Assembly: GCA_030549495.1 (NCBI GenBank)
Contig: JAUIRK010000689.1
Coordinates: 1 to 64,000 of the forward strand
From: Nectonema munidae
Lineage: Eukaryota > Nematomorpha > Nectonematoida > Nectonematidae
Length of the DNA stretch: 64,000 nucleotides
Reading direction: 5' to 3'
The notes under the pieces are model-generated. The model was not told the DNA's origin, made no database searches, and saw only the letters and a program-made list of their open reading frames with translations. How positions within the stretch are numbered: position 1 is the first letter of the stretch; each line of letters starts with the position of its first letter. Shown here piece after piece: positions 23,600 to 36,800 of the stretch. Both the position numbers and the translations under genes were made by a program.

Positions 23600-25165
23600 T
23601 GTTTTTTGCAATAAACTTTAAATTTTTGTATTTATCATTTCTACAACTTTTTTTTCAAATTTTGCATAACTTTTTTTGCCTTTTCAGCAATGATGTTTGT
23701 TCGAGGTATATTAATGTATGACTCATCTTTCACCCAATGTTTATTGAAACACTTTTCAGCTGGAAAACATTTTGTTTTTTTTTCGAACTGAGAATCATTT
23801 TAAATTTTTCTTGGATTATATTTTTGCTCTGGTAACCGAACTTTTTGTCAGTCATAATCAATAAAAGTCGCCGAGACTTCTAATGCTTTTCTATATTCAG
23901 GTAATAGAAAGTAGGCTATTAAAACAAAAATTACTCTAGAGTTCTATCTAGCATTCTGAATAAAGGGTAAAATTTTCCACTTTATTTTTGGAAATTTTCC
24001 TTTTTCTTTAAAAAATCTAAATCCAGAACATAAAATATAAAGGATTCTGAAATCATCTCTCCATCCAAGATTCTCCAACTTTGGCATTTCAGTTTCTGCA
24101 ACATACAACTTCTTTAATGTTCATAATTTAATTAATTTTTTTCTATGAACTCATTATTTAAGTAAGGACTAGTAGTTTCTTAAGTCTAAAATATGCCTTA
24201 GTACTCTATCTAAAATATGATGCTAGCATCCGATAAATTGGGGTTTCAAAAGATTTATTTTGAACATATCTTTTTGCAACCTATAAACAACTCCTCTCCA
24301 ACAACCAGTATTTACAGCAGCAGTATCAGACATAATCATTTTAATTGAAGCCCAAACATTATTTTCATCAAGAACTTTAAAAATTCATTTAAATATGCTT
24401 TCAGCAAGGCCATTTTGACACTTAAAGACTCCTAAATAAATTTTAAAATTAGTATTTTATAAGCATATTACTTGATACTTTTCTCCACCATTTAAACTTT
24501 GCTTATCTTCTTTTACCATCAAAATGTAGACAAAAGTTATTTTCTTTTTGTAATAAACATTTTATTTTCAGAATTTGATGTTGTCCAATTTGATCATTCC
24601 TCGAAATATCCCAGATTGAGTAGGAGTGGGTAAATCTTTTGCTTCATGAGAAAAACTATGACAAATTGCAGCGACTTTTCTAGTTGAAACAGACAACTTT
24701 GTAACCAAATTAACTGATTGATGATGAACCTGAATTTACATATTTCATTGAATCTACCATTTCATTTTCTATACAGCGTTGTCTTTTAGATGGATCAATT
24801 GATTGAATGGATGAAGTTTTGTTTGATACATAGCCAGTTTTTCCTCCAGATTCTATTTGTTTTTGATAAAATAGTTTATCTTCTTTACAAATCCATTAAC
24901 CTTCTTTTTTTGTAATGTCAAATAAATTATTCATTTGGTTATTAAAATCTTTTTTGAGTTTTTTTGGTTTGTTTCGTACATCTTCACTATTTTCTCTACT
25001 CTAGCTATTATAGCTTGTTCGGTCAGCATAGGAAAACTCATTTTATTCCATAAATTTATCAATTCTTCTGATACAATTATAATCCTTTTTTTCTTAAGTT
25101 TTTCTTTTTCAAGTAAAGAAACAAACAAGCCAAGAACGTCCTTTATACTTTCAAAATAGAAAGAT
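23600..25165 (-). pseudogene. unclassified transposase-like relic (SDT..NTG / HHILD family)
   Basis: On the minus strand conserved blocks appear from about 25,160 down. They are: IIIVSEELINLWNKMSFPML; AIIARVEKIVKMYET; NNLFDITKK; KTGYVSNKTSS; then SDTAAVNTGCWRGVVYRLQ (about 24,340-24,280) and GC-HHILDRVLRHILD (about 24,225-24,185). Near the end come PEYRKALEVSATFIDYD and FNKHWVKDESYINIPRTNII. The SDT...NTG plus HHILD pair recurs in many invertebrate multi-copy proteins with no assigned function, and looks like an RNase H-type core. Several stops and shifts show it is dead. No terminal repeats were identified. Confidence 0.5.
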
Positions 25166-25254
25166 AAACCTAGTCTTTAATAATGAATTTTTATCAAATT
25201 ATGCACATACGAAACTAAAAGTAAGAGGAGCCAACGATATATATAAAAAGAATA

Positions 25255-25905
25255 AATATTTTTTGATTTGAACATTTTTCGATTCTTTGATTATTTGACA
25301 AATATAATATTTAAAATCGTGCAAATTGCAAAGTAAAGGTAATTACTTTTGTAACATCGTCTGTGATAGCAAAATATGAACAGAAAGTTTCATATTTTTT
25401 GATTTTTTAAAGAATATTTTTCGATTTTTGATTACAGAATTTTATTTTGATTATTTGATAAAATATGTATTTAATATCGTGAAAAAATTGCAAAAATATA
25501 GGTAATATAATAACTTATCTAACATCCTCTTCCCGAATGAGGTATATCAAATCTTACATCTAGCAAAATATGAACTGATAGGTTGGAGATGAATCATCGC
25601 GGTATACAGGTTGGAGATGAACCATCGTAGTATACAGGTATATAGGTAATTACTTATGTAGCATCGTCTCCCCGAATGAGGTATATCAAATCTTACATCT
25701 AGCAAAATGTGAACAGAAAGTTGAACATTGTCTCCCTAGTCATTTGTACATGGAATAGAAACCATCGTAGTATACAGGTTGGAGATGAATCATTGTAGTA
25801 TACAGGTTGGAGATGAATCATCGTAGTATACAGGTTGGAGATGAATCATCGTAAAATACAGGTTGGAGATGAATAATCGTAGAATACAGGTTGGAGATAT
25901 ATATA
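25255..25905. repeat. 28-bp minisatellite in a decayed element
   Basis: At 25,765-25,901 there are four consecutive 28-bp units beginning ggttggagatgaatcat and ending in ataca, plus a partial fifth. Two more units lie at 25,580-25,635. The flanks (catctagcaaaatatgaac, cccgaatgaggtatatcaaa, gaaaaaattgcaaaaatata) match the reverse complement of the TIR element at 36,607-37,159. This is therefore a copy of that family that has lost its inverted ends and expanded the core. Confidence 0.75.
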
Positions 25906-26029
25906 TATATATTTTTAACTACTTACCAACACATATCTATATAATTTTATTGTATACATTTTATGAAAATCATTTATACTCATTAATTTGTTATTTATCA
26001 TATCCATATATATTAATCATCTAAGTTAT

Positions 26030-26215
26030 ATTGGTAGACCATCTAAGCGGAATTTTTCCTTTTGGCCATCCATCAATGTTCAATTTACTAAAATCTATTC
26101 ATTTGTCATATTACGTGCAAAAACTTTCTTTTCCACTTGATTTAATCATTATATTGTTGTCCTTATTTGAACTTGTAAATAAATTTCTTTTTCTTCTTTT
26201 TCTTCTTCTTAATAA
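26030..26215 (+). mobile_element. probable LINE 3' end
   Basis: The text ends in cttgtaaataaatttctttt followed by TTC repeats, the same tail type as 19,981-20,012 reversed. The hydrophobic open frame over it (from 26,031) is typical of T-rich 3' ends and is not taken as a gene. Confidence 0.35.
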
Positions 26216-26219
26216 TGTT

Positions 26220-28505
26220 ACAAGTAATTCAAAACTTAAGATTTAAATTATTGAATTTTTTAAGTTCTACAATCAATCCGAGTTAATAATGTTAACTTAT
26301 CAAAAAAAAATTAATTAAAGTTAACTTTATTTGGACCTAAGGTAAGTTTATAAAGCTAATTTATTTTCTTGCATTTTTTATTTATCTGTCTAGTTAATAA
26401 TTGCATATCAATTATTTAAATGTACAAAGAAGGACATAACACGATCACACATCCTCAAAATTGAGACGGGGGATTTTTTTTATTATAATTTTCAAAATTT
26501 TTTATAAAAAATTTTCCCCAACGAACACACTCTTACCTCCTAATCCCTCCATAACTGCAAGAATTTTATAAAGTTGAATTACCGTATATAAATACTGCAT
26601 ATATCAGTATATTCATAGGTGGAAAAAATCAATGACATTTATTCAGAGTAGTAATTAAAAATAATTATCTTTATAAACACGGTTGCGCATTTGGAATTGG
26701 TGGAGTAGAAATTTTAAAGGTATAGGAATTGGCATCTAATAAAGCTTTGAAATGAAAATTTTTAAGTATTAAATAATGAAAAAATTAGTTTAATTTTTTG
26801 AAAGCATATGGAATAACCCTTCTTTAGTCCAAGTCAGAAGTGAAGAGTTGGTATTAAATTTTGAGTGACATATTTTCTTGATAAATCACGCACTACTTAT
26901 CCATTGAACTGGGATAGACGACAAATTAATAATTTGTAAACTTATATAAATACTCGAAAGTTGACAATAGGGGGGGGGGGGGGGTTAAAATTAAGCAAAA
27001 AAGGTTGACATCATTGTGAATGACCACATCAATTGTGAATTCTAAAAATCTTCGGCTGATACTTTTAGTCACAGATTGCAAATCCCATATCTCTTTCGTA
27101 TCCAAATGTTTCTTACTTACGTATATACCTTCTGTATATACCGGCGTATAATTCGAGCATTGAGTGATTTAATCATACCTATAAAATGGCCCTCGACTTT
27201 TTCACCAAACACCTACCTTAATTTAATTTTGAATTTTTCCTTAAATTTGGGGTCGACTTAAACACCAATCGAAGTGTTCACCGCTATATTACCTTGTTTG
27301 TAATTGTGATAGCACTTTTGTAGCTTAAGAGAACTAAATTATTCATATGTTATAGAGTCAAAACAAAAACAACTGATAATTCTTCATGGTACTAACTATT
27401 GTTTCTACACTCATCTATTAGGATTGAGTTCATTCCCGATTCTTCAATTTCATCTCTAATCACCTAAATAACGCTTTGGGCTAGAACAAATTCTTCATAT
27501 GATCGCGAAGACAAATAATTTGGAGATTTATAACTATTTATAAACTCATCATTCATTTTACTGAAAGTAGGATTTATAGCTATCATGAATGAGCTTGTTA
27601 AATTCATTAAATTTACCAGTTCGATGAATCAGCAAATTATTATGCCAGCGATAGAACATTTCGAATTCAGAAAATTTTCAAATTGTTAAGGTTTCTGACG
27701 AAAATAGGCTGGCAAATGGGATCAAAAATTAAATGAATTGAACAGGTTAGGCAAGTTTTTTTTATTTTATACTTTCTCATTAGGACTTGTAGAGAGAGAG
27801 AGAGAGGGATTACTACTCATTAATAAAACCTTCATTCCTCCGTATTGCTTTTCACCATTTATTGAAACCGATAGTAACAAATGCCTTTTCAGTTTTTGAT
27901 GTTCTAGTACTGAAACAACTGCATGCCTAACAAAAGGCCTTATCCTAAGATATGCTACACTCCAACCAAGTGAAGGTTTTATTCCATGACTATAAAAACG
28001 ATCTCTTTTGTAAATCCTTAGGGAGAATTCTTGGTTGAGCCGATTCAGTATTTGGCGTTCGAAGGTCAAAAATGTCTCCGTCTTCTGAAGACCATAGTGA
28101 AAAGACTTGTATTAGAAGACTCCTTGGTAATGCATTCAGATCTCGTTTATCCGATACTCTATTCTACAACCGATATTCTATACAATATTCACTCTAAATA
28201 ATTTTGATTAGAAATAACCATGCCAACTTTCCCCTATAAGTGATCGACCTTGATTTTTTTGTTGTCAAAATGAAAAAATATTAATTAATAATCATTTAAA
28301 AATTAAGTTGAAGAGCAGGGGTAGTGAGAGGGTGCTAAACTTTAATTTTTTTGCAGCCACTTATAAAGTTTTAAAAGTTCATGAATATGTTTGAAAAGTT
28401 ATTATTGGATAAGTAAAAAGAGTAAACTTGGCTCTGAATAATTCATATGACGTATCATCTCTTGGCATTAGAATTCGTTTTTGCCCTTAAAATGCAACTT
28501 TTGTT
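26220..28505. other. gap with a 15-base G tract
   Basis: AT-rich intergenic DNA. A run of 15 G lies at 26,970-26,984, and an (AG)n stretch at about 27,791-27,806. The patch 27,770-28,130 is less AT-rich and has a 100-residue minus-strand frame with no recognisable motif. No gene can be supported. Confidence 0.4.
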
Positions 28506-28509
28506 AGTG

Positions 28510-28690
28510 TTAGCGCAATCATGCATACATACATGCATTTACATATACATCTATTGACATTTATGCGCAAACTTCTTATTTATTTGTATTACAGGTCTGA
28601 CACAAAGAACACCTAGGCATAGATTAGATACATACATCATACACACCTACATATGAATTCATAGATACCTACATACATACATACATATTG
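28510..28690. repeat. CATA-rich simple repeat
   Basis: Two clusters of catacata words (about 28,521-28,555 and 28,630-28,688) are separated by ordinary sequence. Confidence 0.6.
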
Positions 28691-28769
28691 ACACTATAAA
28701 CCCATACACCAAAATACTTAAATCTCAAAAAACGGAATATCATAGCCCAAACAATACTGTGAAAATACG

Positions 28770-30053
28770 AATAGATGACGCCTGAAAACATAAAAATCAG
28801 TTGGTTGAAATCATGCATCAAAGTGAATCTTACTCTTTGCAGTTTGATGAAACTGCAGATTTTATACGATTTGATTACAATGGATCGATTCATGACGAGT
28901 TTTTGTAAATCGTTATCATTGCATGGAATAGTTGCTGCCATATTTCATGCTCTACTAAATGACTTCATAGTCACAAATAAAATTAAATAATGTTGGTGTG
29001 AGTACCGATGGGGCTCCAGTCATGCCAAGAAAGTAAAGACTGCCAGGAAAAGTTTGAGCCATCATACCAAATGTCAAATGGAGAAAAAGAGACAAAGTGA
29101 TCAAAGTTGTTAATTTCATCAAAGTTCCAGCCTCTTAATTCTCTTATTTTCAGTGTTCTTTGTGACGAAATGGACAGTGCTCATGGGGCATTTACTCTTA
29201 CATTTTCATGCATTATGTTTATCACGCGCAAAAGTTGTTATTCGTGTATTTGAGTTGCGAGAGGAAATAAAAAATTTTCTCTATACCAAGGCATTCCATG
29301 GAAGCCCAAAGTTACATTCTTTTCCATGGCTAAGTATGGCTGCTTATATAGAAGATATTTTTACTCATTTGAATGGTTTAAATTTGAGTTTTCAAGGATA
29401 AAATGCGAGTATATTGAATGTTGAAAAGAAAGTAGATGCAATTATTTGGAAATGTGAGTTTTGGTCAGTGCGGAAACAAAATGTCTCTTTATTCTGCATT
29501 TGAAAAGATTGTGGAATAGTTTTGGGGCTTATTTTCCTGTGCCTGTCTCTAAGAATAAATGGATAAGAATCCATTTGTAGGTGAAGTGGTAGGTTTGAGC
29601 GCAGTTGAAGAAAATAGTCTCGTGGAACCATCATGTGATCCACCACTTCAGCTGTATTTCAATCAGTCCAATTTGTTGAACTTCTTCTTACACACGAGAA
29701 ATGAGTAGCTTAAATTGCATCTAGAGCGATCACACATTTGACGCCGTTCTCCACAACTTATTTGTCTGAACACACTTTCTCTTGGCTTCTTTATATCTAA
29801 TCCATGCCATCGTTTCAATAAAGCAACTTCAGCCATCTCATTAAAATCGGATGTTTTTATTTTTCTTTCCTTCTTTTTCTTATTATTTCCATTCTAGTAC
29901 ACGATATGCAAAATCAAGACACATTTAAACTATCATCTTTAGTGAACATTTTGCCTGCATATAATTTCACCCCGGGAGTGCCTGCAAAATATATATTTTA
30001 GTGTTCAGGTTCTTTGGGATAAAAAGTTTGGGAACTAAAGATGTAGACCACTG
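28770..30053 (+). mobile_element. hAT element, ZBED5/SCAND3-like transposase relic
   Basis: Blocks in order: VGVSTDGAPVMPRK (about 28,991-29,032); VIKVVNFIKVPAS (29,100-29,140); DEMDSAHGAFTL; VVIRVFELREEIKNFLYTK (about 29,235-29,290); MAAYIEDIFTHLNGLNLSFQ (29,339-29,398); ASILNVEKKVDAIIWKCEFW; and a C-terminal FSTTYLSEHTFS-like dimerisation block near 29,745-29,780. This is the order of ZBED5/FAM200/SCAND3 hAT proteins. The element ends at 30,053 with a terminal repeat, which reversed reads CAGTGGTCTACATC, then AGTTCCCAAACTTTTT. The 5' terminus was not found. Many frameshifts. Confidence 0.7.
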
Positions 30054-30082
30054 ATGTAGACCGTTGAAAATCAATAGTTTAT

Positions 30083-30350
30083 TCAAGGAACTTGCAAATT
30101 AATTTTGTTTCCTTTTTTCTTTGCAAACTCTTGGATAACTTCATCAAAATCAAGCTTACCTATACGATCACGTTCCATAAAAAGTTTTGCGAAATCAGGT
30201 AGTCTTGTTGGACTCATTGTTGACCGAAAATACCTTTTAAACGTTTTTAGGTAATACCCAAATTCTTGGCTTTTAAACAAATGAAATTTCATTATCAATT
30301 TGAACAGTTGATGGCAAGAACTTATCCAAAATTTTAAATGTATCACTTTT
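30083..30350 (-). mobile_element. hAT C-terminal fragment
   Basis: On the minus strand, STMSPTRLPDFAKLFMERD followed by LDFDEVIQEFAKKKGNK is the typical end of a hAT transposase: the last helices of the dimerisation region, then a D-x-F/E-x-x-I-x-x-F-A-x-x-K tail. It ends at a stop at 30,083-30,085. It is a different hAT group from the element on its left. Confidence 0.5.
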
Positions 30351-30845
30351 TTCCTTTTTTTGATATTTCTTTAATTTTTTGATATTTTCAGTTTTCACTT
30401 TTATTATTCTCATTTTGAGATAGTAAGAGAGTAAGGAATTTAGTAGATTGAGAATAAATCTGAATAACTGTTATACTCCGAATAACGTGTAAACCTTGAT
30501 CTAAGATTTAATCTATGAAATCATGTTGCTAGTTCAATTTTTTGCCTAAAACTAAAGAAAAGAGATGAAAAATTAAATAAATTCTTAATCTAGCAATAGT
30601 TCACATGGACATATGTTTATTTTAGTTTTGAAATTAGGAGGGTAAGTGAATTTATTTCCACCATTTTTTACGCTAGTGATCAGATACTGTTTTGCGTAAT
30701 GAGTAAATTTGATAGGTAATATCGTTTATATTCAAAACATTAATTTTTATATATATGCACTATGCAGTGTTGGATAGTTAGAAAAGCTGAAAATGTTATT
30801 ATATTTTACAAAATTTGAATTATTTCAGATTTGAAGACTTGCTCA
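30351..30845. other. upstream region of the TOPORS-like gene
   Basis: This presumably contains the promoter and 5' leader. An acceptor-like tatttcag ending at 30,828 lies 17 bases before the start codon, so a non-coding first exon further upstream is likely. No core promoter element is convincing. Confidence 0.35.
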
Positions 30846-33800
30846 ATGGAAAAAGAAAGTCAAAGTGATGAAGCTAATGTAACCTGTGTAATTTGTTTAT
30901 GTATGCATTTATTTTAATTTTATATTTTTATATATAAGATTTTATAGCACACGATATTTCTCCTTTTCGATTAAACCGCGAACAATGACAATAATTCATA
31001 GTAGCGTATTATTTAAGACTATAAGCAATTTTATTTACTACCATGTTAACTCAGTGTCTTTAACTCTTGCTTTCATCCAGCGTTGTGGAGTACAAATCTA
31101 GTCGGAGTTTTTCAGATTAATCCATATTTTGGTCTAGTTAAAATATTCCTAAATTCGTTTTGTTTCATCTCTTGGATCACATTTTCTATACTATTTAGTA
31201 ACACGCATAGCAAACAATTAAAAATTTGCTTGATACCTTATCATAACTATATTTTTGGGTTTAATATGTAATTGGAGAAAATATATTCATAAAATTTCTT
31301 TTTCTACATCTGGCTCCTCAGTTGTTAAGACATGAGGGGTATCATTGATGGCTTTAGGTGTGCTCGAAGTTTTAGGGCTTATATTTTACATTCTTTATAT
31401 CTAACAGACCCAAAAATGAAAATTAGGAGCGCTGGTGTCCACCACTGAAAAACATTTATGCTGCGTAATTTTGTGGTATGGAGTCAGAAGCGAACCTTCA
31501 CAAGTCAGGTAGCGGCAGTTAATCTTTCATTGCCACTGCATTAGTATAATAGGCCATTTTTTCACATAATTGAGCTCTCATTTTTTGTGATTATGAATCC
31601 GAGCTGTGATAGCTCCTAGCACGCACTTGTTGGTAACGTTACTCGCAATCTTGATCTGGTTGCAGTTTTAGGTCTCTTTTTAATCCTCTATGTATTCTTT
31701 TATGTGCATTATTCCTTTTCATTTCAAATAATATGTTGCTTATTTCATATTTTTTTAGCTGAGATAAATAATATAGCGTTTACAAATGCTTGCTTCCACG
31801 AGTATTGTTTTGGGTGTCTCGTTGAATGGGCTCGCATTAAGTCGGAATGCCCGATTTGTAAAAAGTCTTTTCTGCACATAAACTACATCAGTTCTGTCAA
31901 TCCGGATAAACAAAGCAAAATATCTGTTGCTGCTTTACGCAAACAAAGCACGTAAGAAATTTTTTAAATTAAATATTTCAAATCTGCTTCAACCAACACT
32001 TTTGCTAAATTTAACTCACTACACCTCTTTATTTAAACGAGTTTCAGTTCCTCTTCTTTTATTTTGATTTTGAACCATCTTTTGTCCGGTACCGTTCATA
32101 ATCCCGAGTGTTAAAATCCCGAAAATCAACATTTCGAATATTGAAATCTCGAAAGTCAAAATCGCGAATGTCAAAATCCAGAATTTTGAAAACTCAAAAA
32201 TTAAAAAAATAATCGGTATAAGACAACAAACATAAAAATATTTATTTTTATAATGAAATATTATGAGCAATTGCACGGAGAAAGTCTTTAATGCCTGCCA
32301 TGCTGTTTCGATCATTTAAAATAAGATCGAGTCTTTCTTCACGAGCAATTGTTGTTTTCTTCTTTTTTGGGGACAGGCTCTCCTCTTAAGATTCCTTCAC
32401 ACGCTCCCACCACGGTATTTTGTTCCTTTTGAAATTCTTTAATGATCCTATATATGTGTCCCTCCTAATAAGTTTTCGCATCTTCGATGCCAAGCTTTCA
32501 CATTATTTTGCGTTCGAGGATACCCTCTCTCCTTGCAATAATGAATAGACCAAAATTCAGGCGGAAATAAAGGAGGAGAACGAATAGGAGTGCCATGTAG
32601 AATTTTTCTAACCCTACCATGAATGTAGTTACTTCCAAACCATTCAATAACTTCGCTGGCTTCTATAGGCATATCAGGCTTCACTTCATTAAAATCCGCA
32701 GGTATTTCATCAGGCGGAAGAAAAGCTAGAGCTGACAACTGGCGCAAACCACTTGATTGAATCCTTCTGGAAATACATTGAGTAAAATGAAAAAACAAGC
32801 TTTATTTGTAACTAAAGCAAATTCAGTTTTAGAAGCCTTTATCATGGAATATTCCAAATCTGTCATTATGATTTCAAGATTTAAAGTGTTTTCATTTTCA
32901 GCGGCAAAATCTTCCAACAAGCGTTTTTAAAGGACTTCTTTTTTGCCCTAAATAAAGCATAATCAAGAGGTAGCATACTTGCATTTTCTCCACTCACCCG
33001 AGCGTGTATTGTATATAATTGATAGAAAATTGTTGGTACAGTTTTAAATGCTCCATCCATTAGCCATATAGGTGCACTGGTGAGTTTTTCAACATTCGCC
33101 TTAGTTGTAAACTAAAGCAATCTGTCTTATATAGTTGAGTCTTTAGCTAAAAAATCTTCAAATAGTGAATCTGGCGTAATTTGGATTTCATTAAGACACT
33201 TTGCTTCAACTGGTAGTTGTGCACGACGAATTCGTTTAATCTTTTTATGAAGAGCATTTTTGGAAGGTGTATGTGGTGTGACATTTAGAGGAATAGAAGT
33301 AATGCACGACTGAATAGTTTGGCAGGGCTTGCTTTGTGTATTTTTTGCTTGTGACTTCGTTAAAGTTCGCAACATTCGATGCAGTAGCGTTTGCAGAATG
33401 ATTGTGCTCATTTTAGAAGTGCATGCTCTCCATTCGCAAAACTAGCGATTTCTCTTCCTTTGCATGGTAAAGATTTTCTAAATTCACAGCACCAATAGTA
33501 GCGATTTGAAACAACCTTGTCTTTCACCATTGAAAATCCGCGTATATTTAACTTTTGAGAAGTAATAGTTTTAAAAATGTCAGTCTCCATTTTATTTTAT
33601 TTATGTTATTTTATTGTTAAAAATGGTGGATAATATTTTACGTATTTTAGTAGTATAGATAAACATTATTAAGATAAATGATTTAGACATTGGAGATTTT
33701 GATTTTCGGGATTTAGACATTCGGGAATGTGACCTAGATCTATTTTGTCCTCGTGTTTTTGGTGTCAATGCCCACTCCCCGCTCAATAATTAATTATCAA

Positions 33801-36800
33801 ATGGCCAAAATTTTTGCGAAGGCAATTTAGATATAAACAAAAAATGTGAAATATACTTTTCCAAGTTTTGTGTTTTTAATCGTCTAGGCATCATTATATG
33901 TTTTTCTTTTCATTTTTTCATTAACCCATTTTGGAACATAAGTAATTTCATCTTCGTCTGCTTTTTTCAATGACTTTGAATATAAATCGTCTGCGTTTTT
34001 TAGATATCGTCTGCTTTGCTTGGCCTTAAATGGGTTAATATGATAAGCCTTCATAAATAAGGTAAGGTAGACCGATATTTTTGGAATGCGGCTTTTTAGC
34101 AATAGGAAAAAATTATTTTCATTCTATCTGTTCCTAATTACTGCCTTAAGCATAGCATCCTATCTTCTGCCTTCCTAACCTTCTCTTTTGGGATGATTGT
34201 ATTGTGTTCTATAGCTCGCGTTTTGTACTTTCTGCATTTTTATATCGAACAAGCCTCGCAAATTTTCATAGAAGTACTTCCACCTTGCTTTCTTTGATTG
34301 ATCTTGGCGTTTCATCCGCTGAGCGCTCAACATCGCCTTCTATTGCTAATTCAAATGCGGTTAACTTCGTTGCAAGCCGAACTCTGATATCCACTCAAAA
34401 TGAATCATATATTCAAACTTCCTTAGAATTCCGAAGATACATTTATCAAACTGGATTAAAAGTAAACATTTTTTATTGCACTTCATCTTTCTACCATGGC
34501 TCTGCAGTTAGACTTTGACTCTCAAGAACAGCAACCTCTTGGATCGAACTTTCCTATCTTTGGGTACAGACTCTTTATCCAGAGCTTTAACAATCTTTTT
34601 CTATAAATCCAGTTTATTAATGTGTAATGTAGGAAAAAAACAGTTTGATACCGATAATGTCTTATTCTTTATATTATGTTTCGCCACTGATAAAATATAT
34701 TGATGCTGGATTCGAAACAACGACCTTGTAGTGTGAAAGCCAAGCTCCTTGAATAGAATTTATAAGATAATTGTATGTAGTCGAACTGTATGATTTTATT
34801 CCTGAAAAGCTTTAGAAATCTTTGAAACATTGTTATTTCCAACATCAAAACATTCTAGAATCCGCAGAATAGAGAATGCAAAAAATACGATCTTTTTATT
34901 CACCAGAAAAATCCAATTTGCAAGGTATTTATTTTTTTTCTCGTTTCTTTATGTCACAGTAAAATTAAGACTGCGAAACCGTAGATTTCATAAAATGCCC
35001 AAAACTTTGAAAGAATTCGTGAAATCACTGTTTCAGGCATTTCATCAAAAAATCGGGTTGTCATTTTAGTAATTACACGGAATTTTTGGTATTTAACCAA
35101 TTTGCTAAATGAAGCTGTGCTTTCGTTAATTAAAGTCTAACACAGTGGTTCCCAACCTCTGGTCCGCAGACCCCTATGGGTCCGTGAAGGTTTTATTAGG
35201 GGTTTGCAAATATTTATTGAATCATATATAATAGCTTATAAAATATTGCAGTTATATATTTAAAGAGAGAATTAAAACTATTTTCACATTTTAATTTTAT
35301 TTGTTTTTCAAAACACACACACACTCCTTATTATCTTTAGTCATTAATTTTTTTGATAAAAAGGAGTCTGTAATCAATATTGACCGACGCATCAGTTTCT
35401 TTTTTCTTTATCCACTAAATGGAAAAAAATGTAAGAAATAGGTATAGATAGCTTTGATCAAGAGATTAAAATTTGGCAAATATTGTTCAATTTTCTGCAC
35501 ATTATTTTATCTACTCCTTTAAAAGAAGTTTCAATCGCAATAATGAATGTAACTTTCTTCGTAATTTTGATAGAATGTAAGTGTAATCGTGAGGTGGTCC
35601 GAATGATAAATATGTTGGTGTTATGGGTCCCTGGGATAAAAAAAGGTTGGGTATCACTGCTCTAACATAAAACTGAGATGTCGTCAAGGGGAAGTGAAAG
35701 AGCGCTTACCCAGCTTTATTTTGGTAACTTCCTCCCTCTATCTCTCCTCTTTGGAAAATTGATTTTTATTCTTGGAAAATCACTAGACTAAAATTTCTAC
35801 CAGTTTCTATATTTTGAATATTTACAAGTATTTATTTTCATTGCGTAACAAAAAAAATTAAAAATTTTTCCATTTTATCTTTAGAATACTGTTTTTATTT
35901 ATAGTATTTGTTTCGAGTATTAGCAATTTTGTCTAATCGAGTTTAAAAAATTAGAAAATCTAGTTTTGGAAAATTTCAGAAGCATTTTTACGTGTTAAGA
36001 AAATAAAATTTAATTTATTTAGTCGTTATTTTTTTCTAAATTTTTTCATTGAATCCATTTCTCATTTATCCCTTCCTCCATACACCCTGAAATAGGGGGT
36101 TACGCTGCACTCCCTACCTTTTCCATTAGACATATAATAGGGGGAGGAAGGAATTTTTGCAAAAACCTTATTTATATTTCAAACAGCATGGTACTCATAT
36201 GCATAAAACGAAAAATAGGCCTTAAAGCAATATAAAGAAGCCTGTGCTAATCTTGGTAGGAGGTGACTGAAAAGTGAGTGTGTGGAAGAGAGACTAAGCG
36301 TATATCTGGGAAATACTTTATCAACGCTGCCAGGTGACGCAAAAATAAACAGCTGTTCTTGAATTATGCTGTGAATGCTGGTATAAAGAGAATGTGTAAA
36401 AGAAACAAGCGCGTGTATTTGAGAATGTAAGATATGTGAAAGAACAAAAAATATAGGATGAAGGGAAAATAAGTTAGTACATGGTGCATTGAGAGTTTAA
36501 ATAATATAAACTGTTAGCCGAATGAAAACAAAAATGTTATTATATAAAAAGCGAAAGAAAAAACAAAGAAAAACCACCAGAAAATGAAATAAAAATATAT
36601 ATTAATCTCATAACCTGTACGGTTGAAAGCGGGTAGACAACTTTAGTGTCATCTCCAACCTGTATACTACGATGGTTTCTATTCCATGTACAAATGACTA
36701 GAGAGACAATGTTCAACTTTCTGTTTATATTTTGCTAGATGTAAGATTTAATATACCTCATTCGGGGAGACGATGCTACATAAGTTATTACCTTTATACT

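Noticed and set aside
25575-25905. Regular 28-bp repeats as a CRISPR array
   Set aside because: The units are directly adjacent with no unique spacers, and the genome is eukaryotic. It is a minisatellite.
27767-28069. 100-residue minus-strand protein
   Set aside because: No recognisable motif, no poly(A) signal or splice context that stands out, and nothing similar elsewhere in the window.
33884-34102. 73-residue minus-strand protein
   Set aside because: The frame coincides with a TTAA-flanked MITE that also occurs at 48.2 kb without an open frame.
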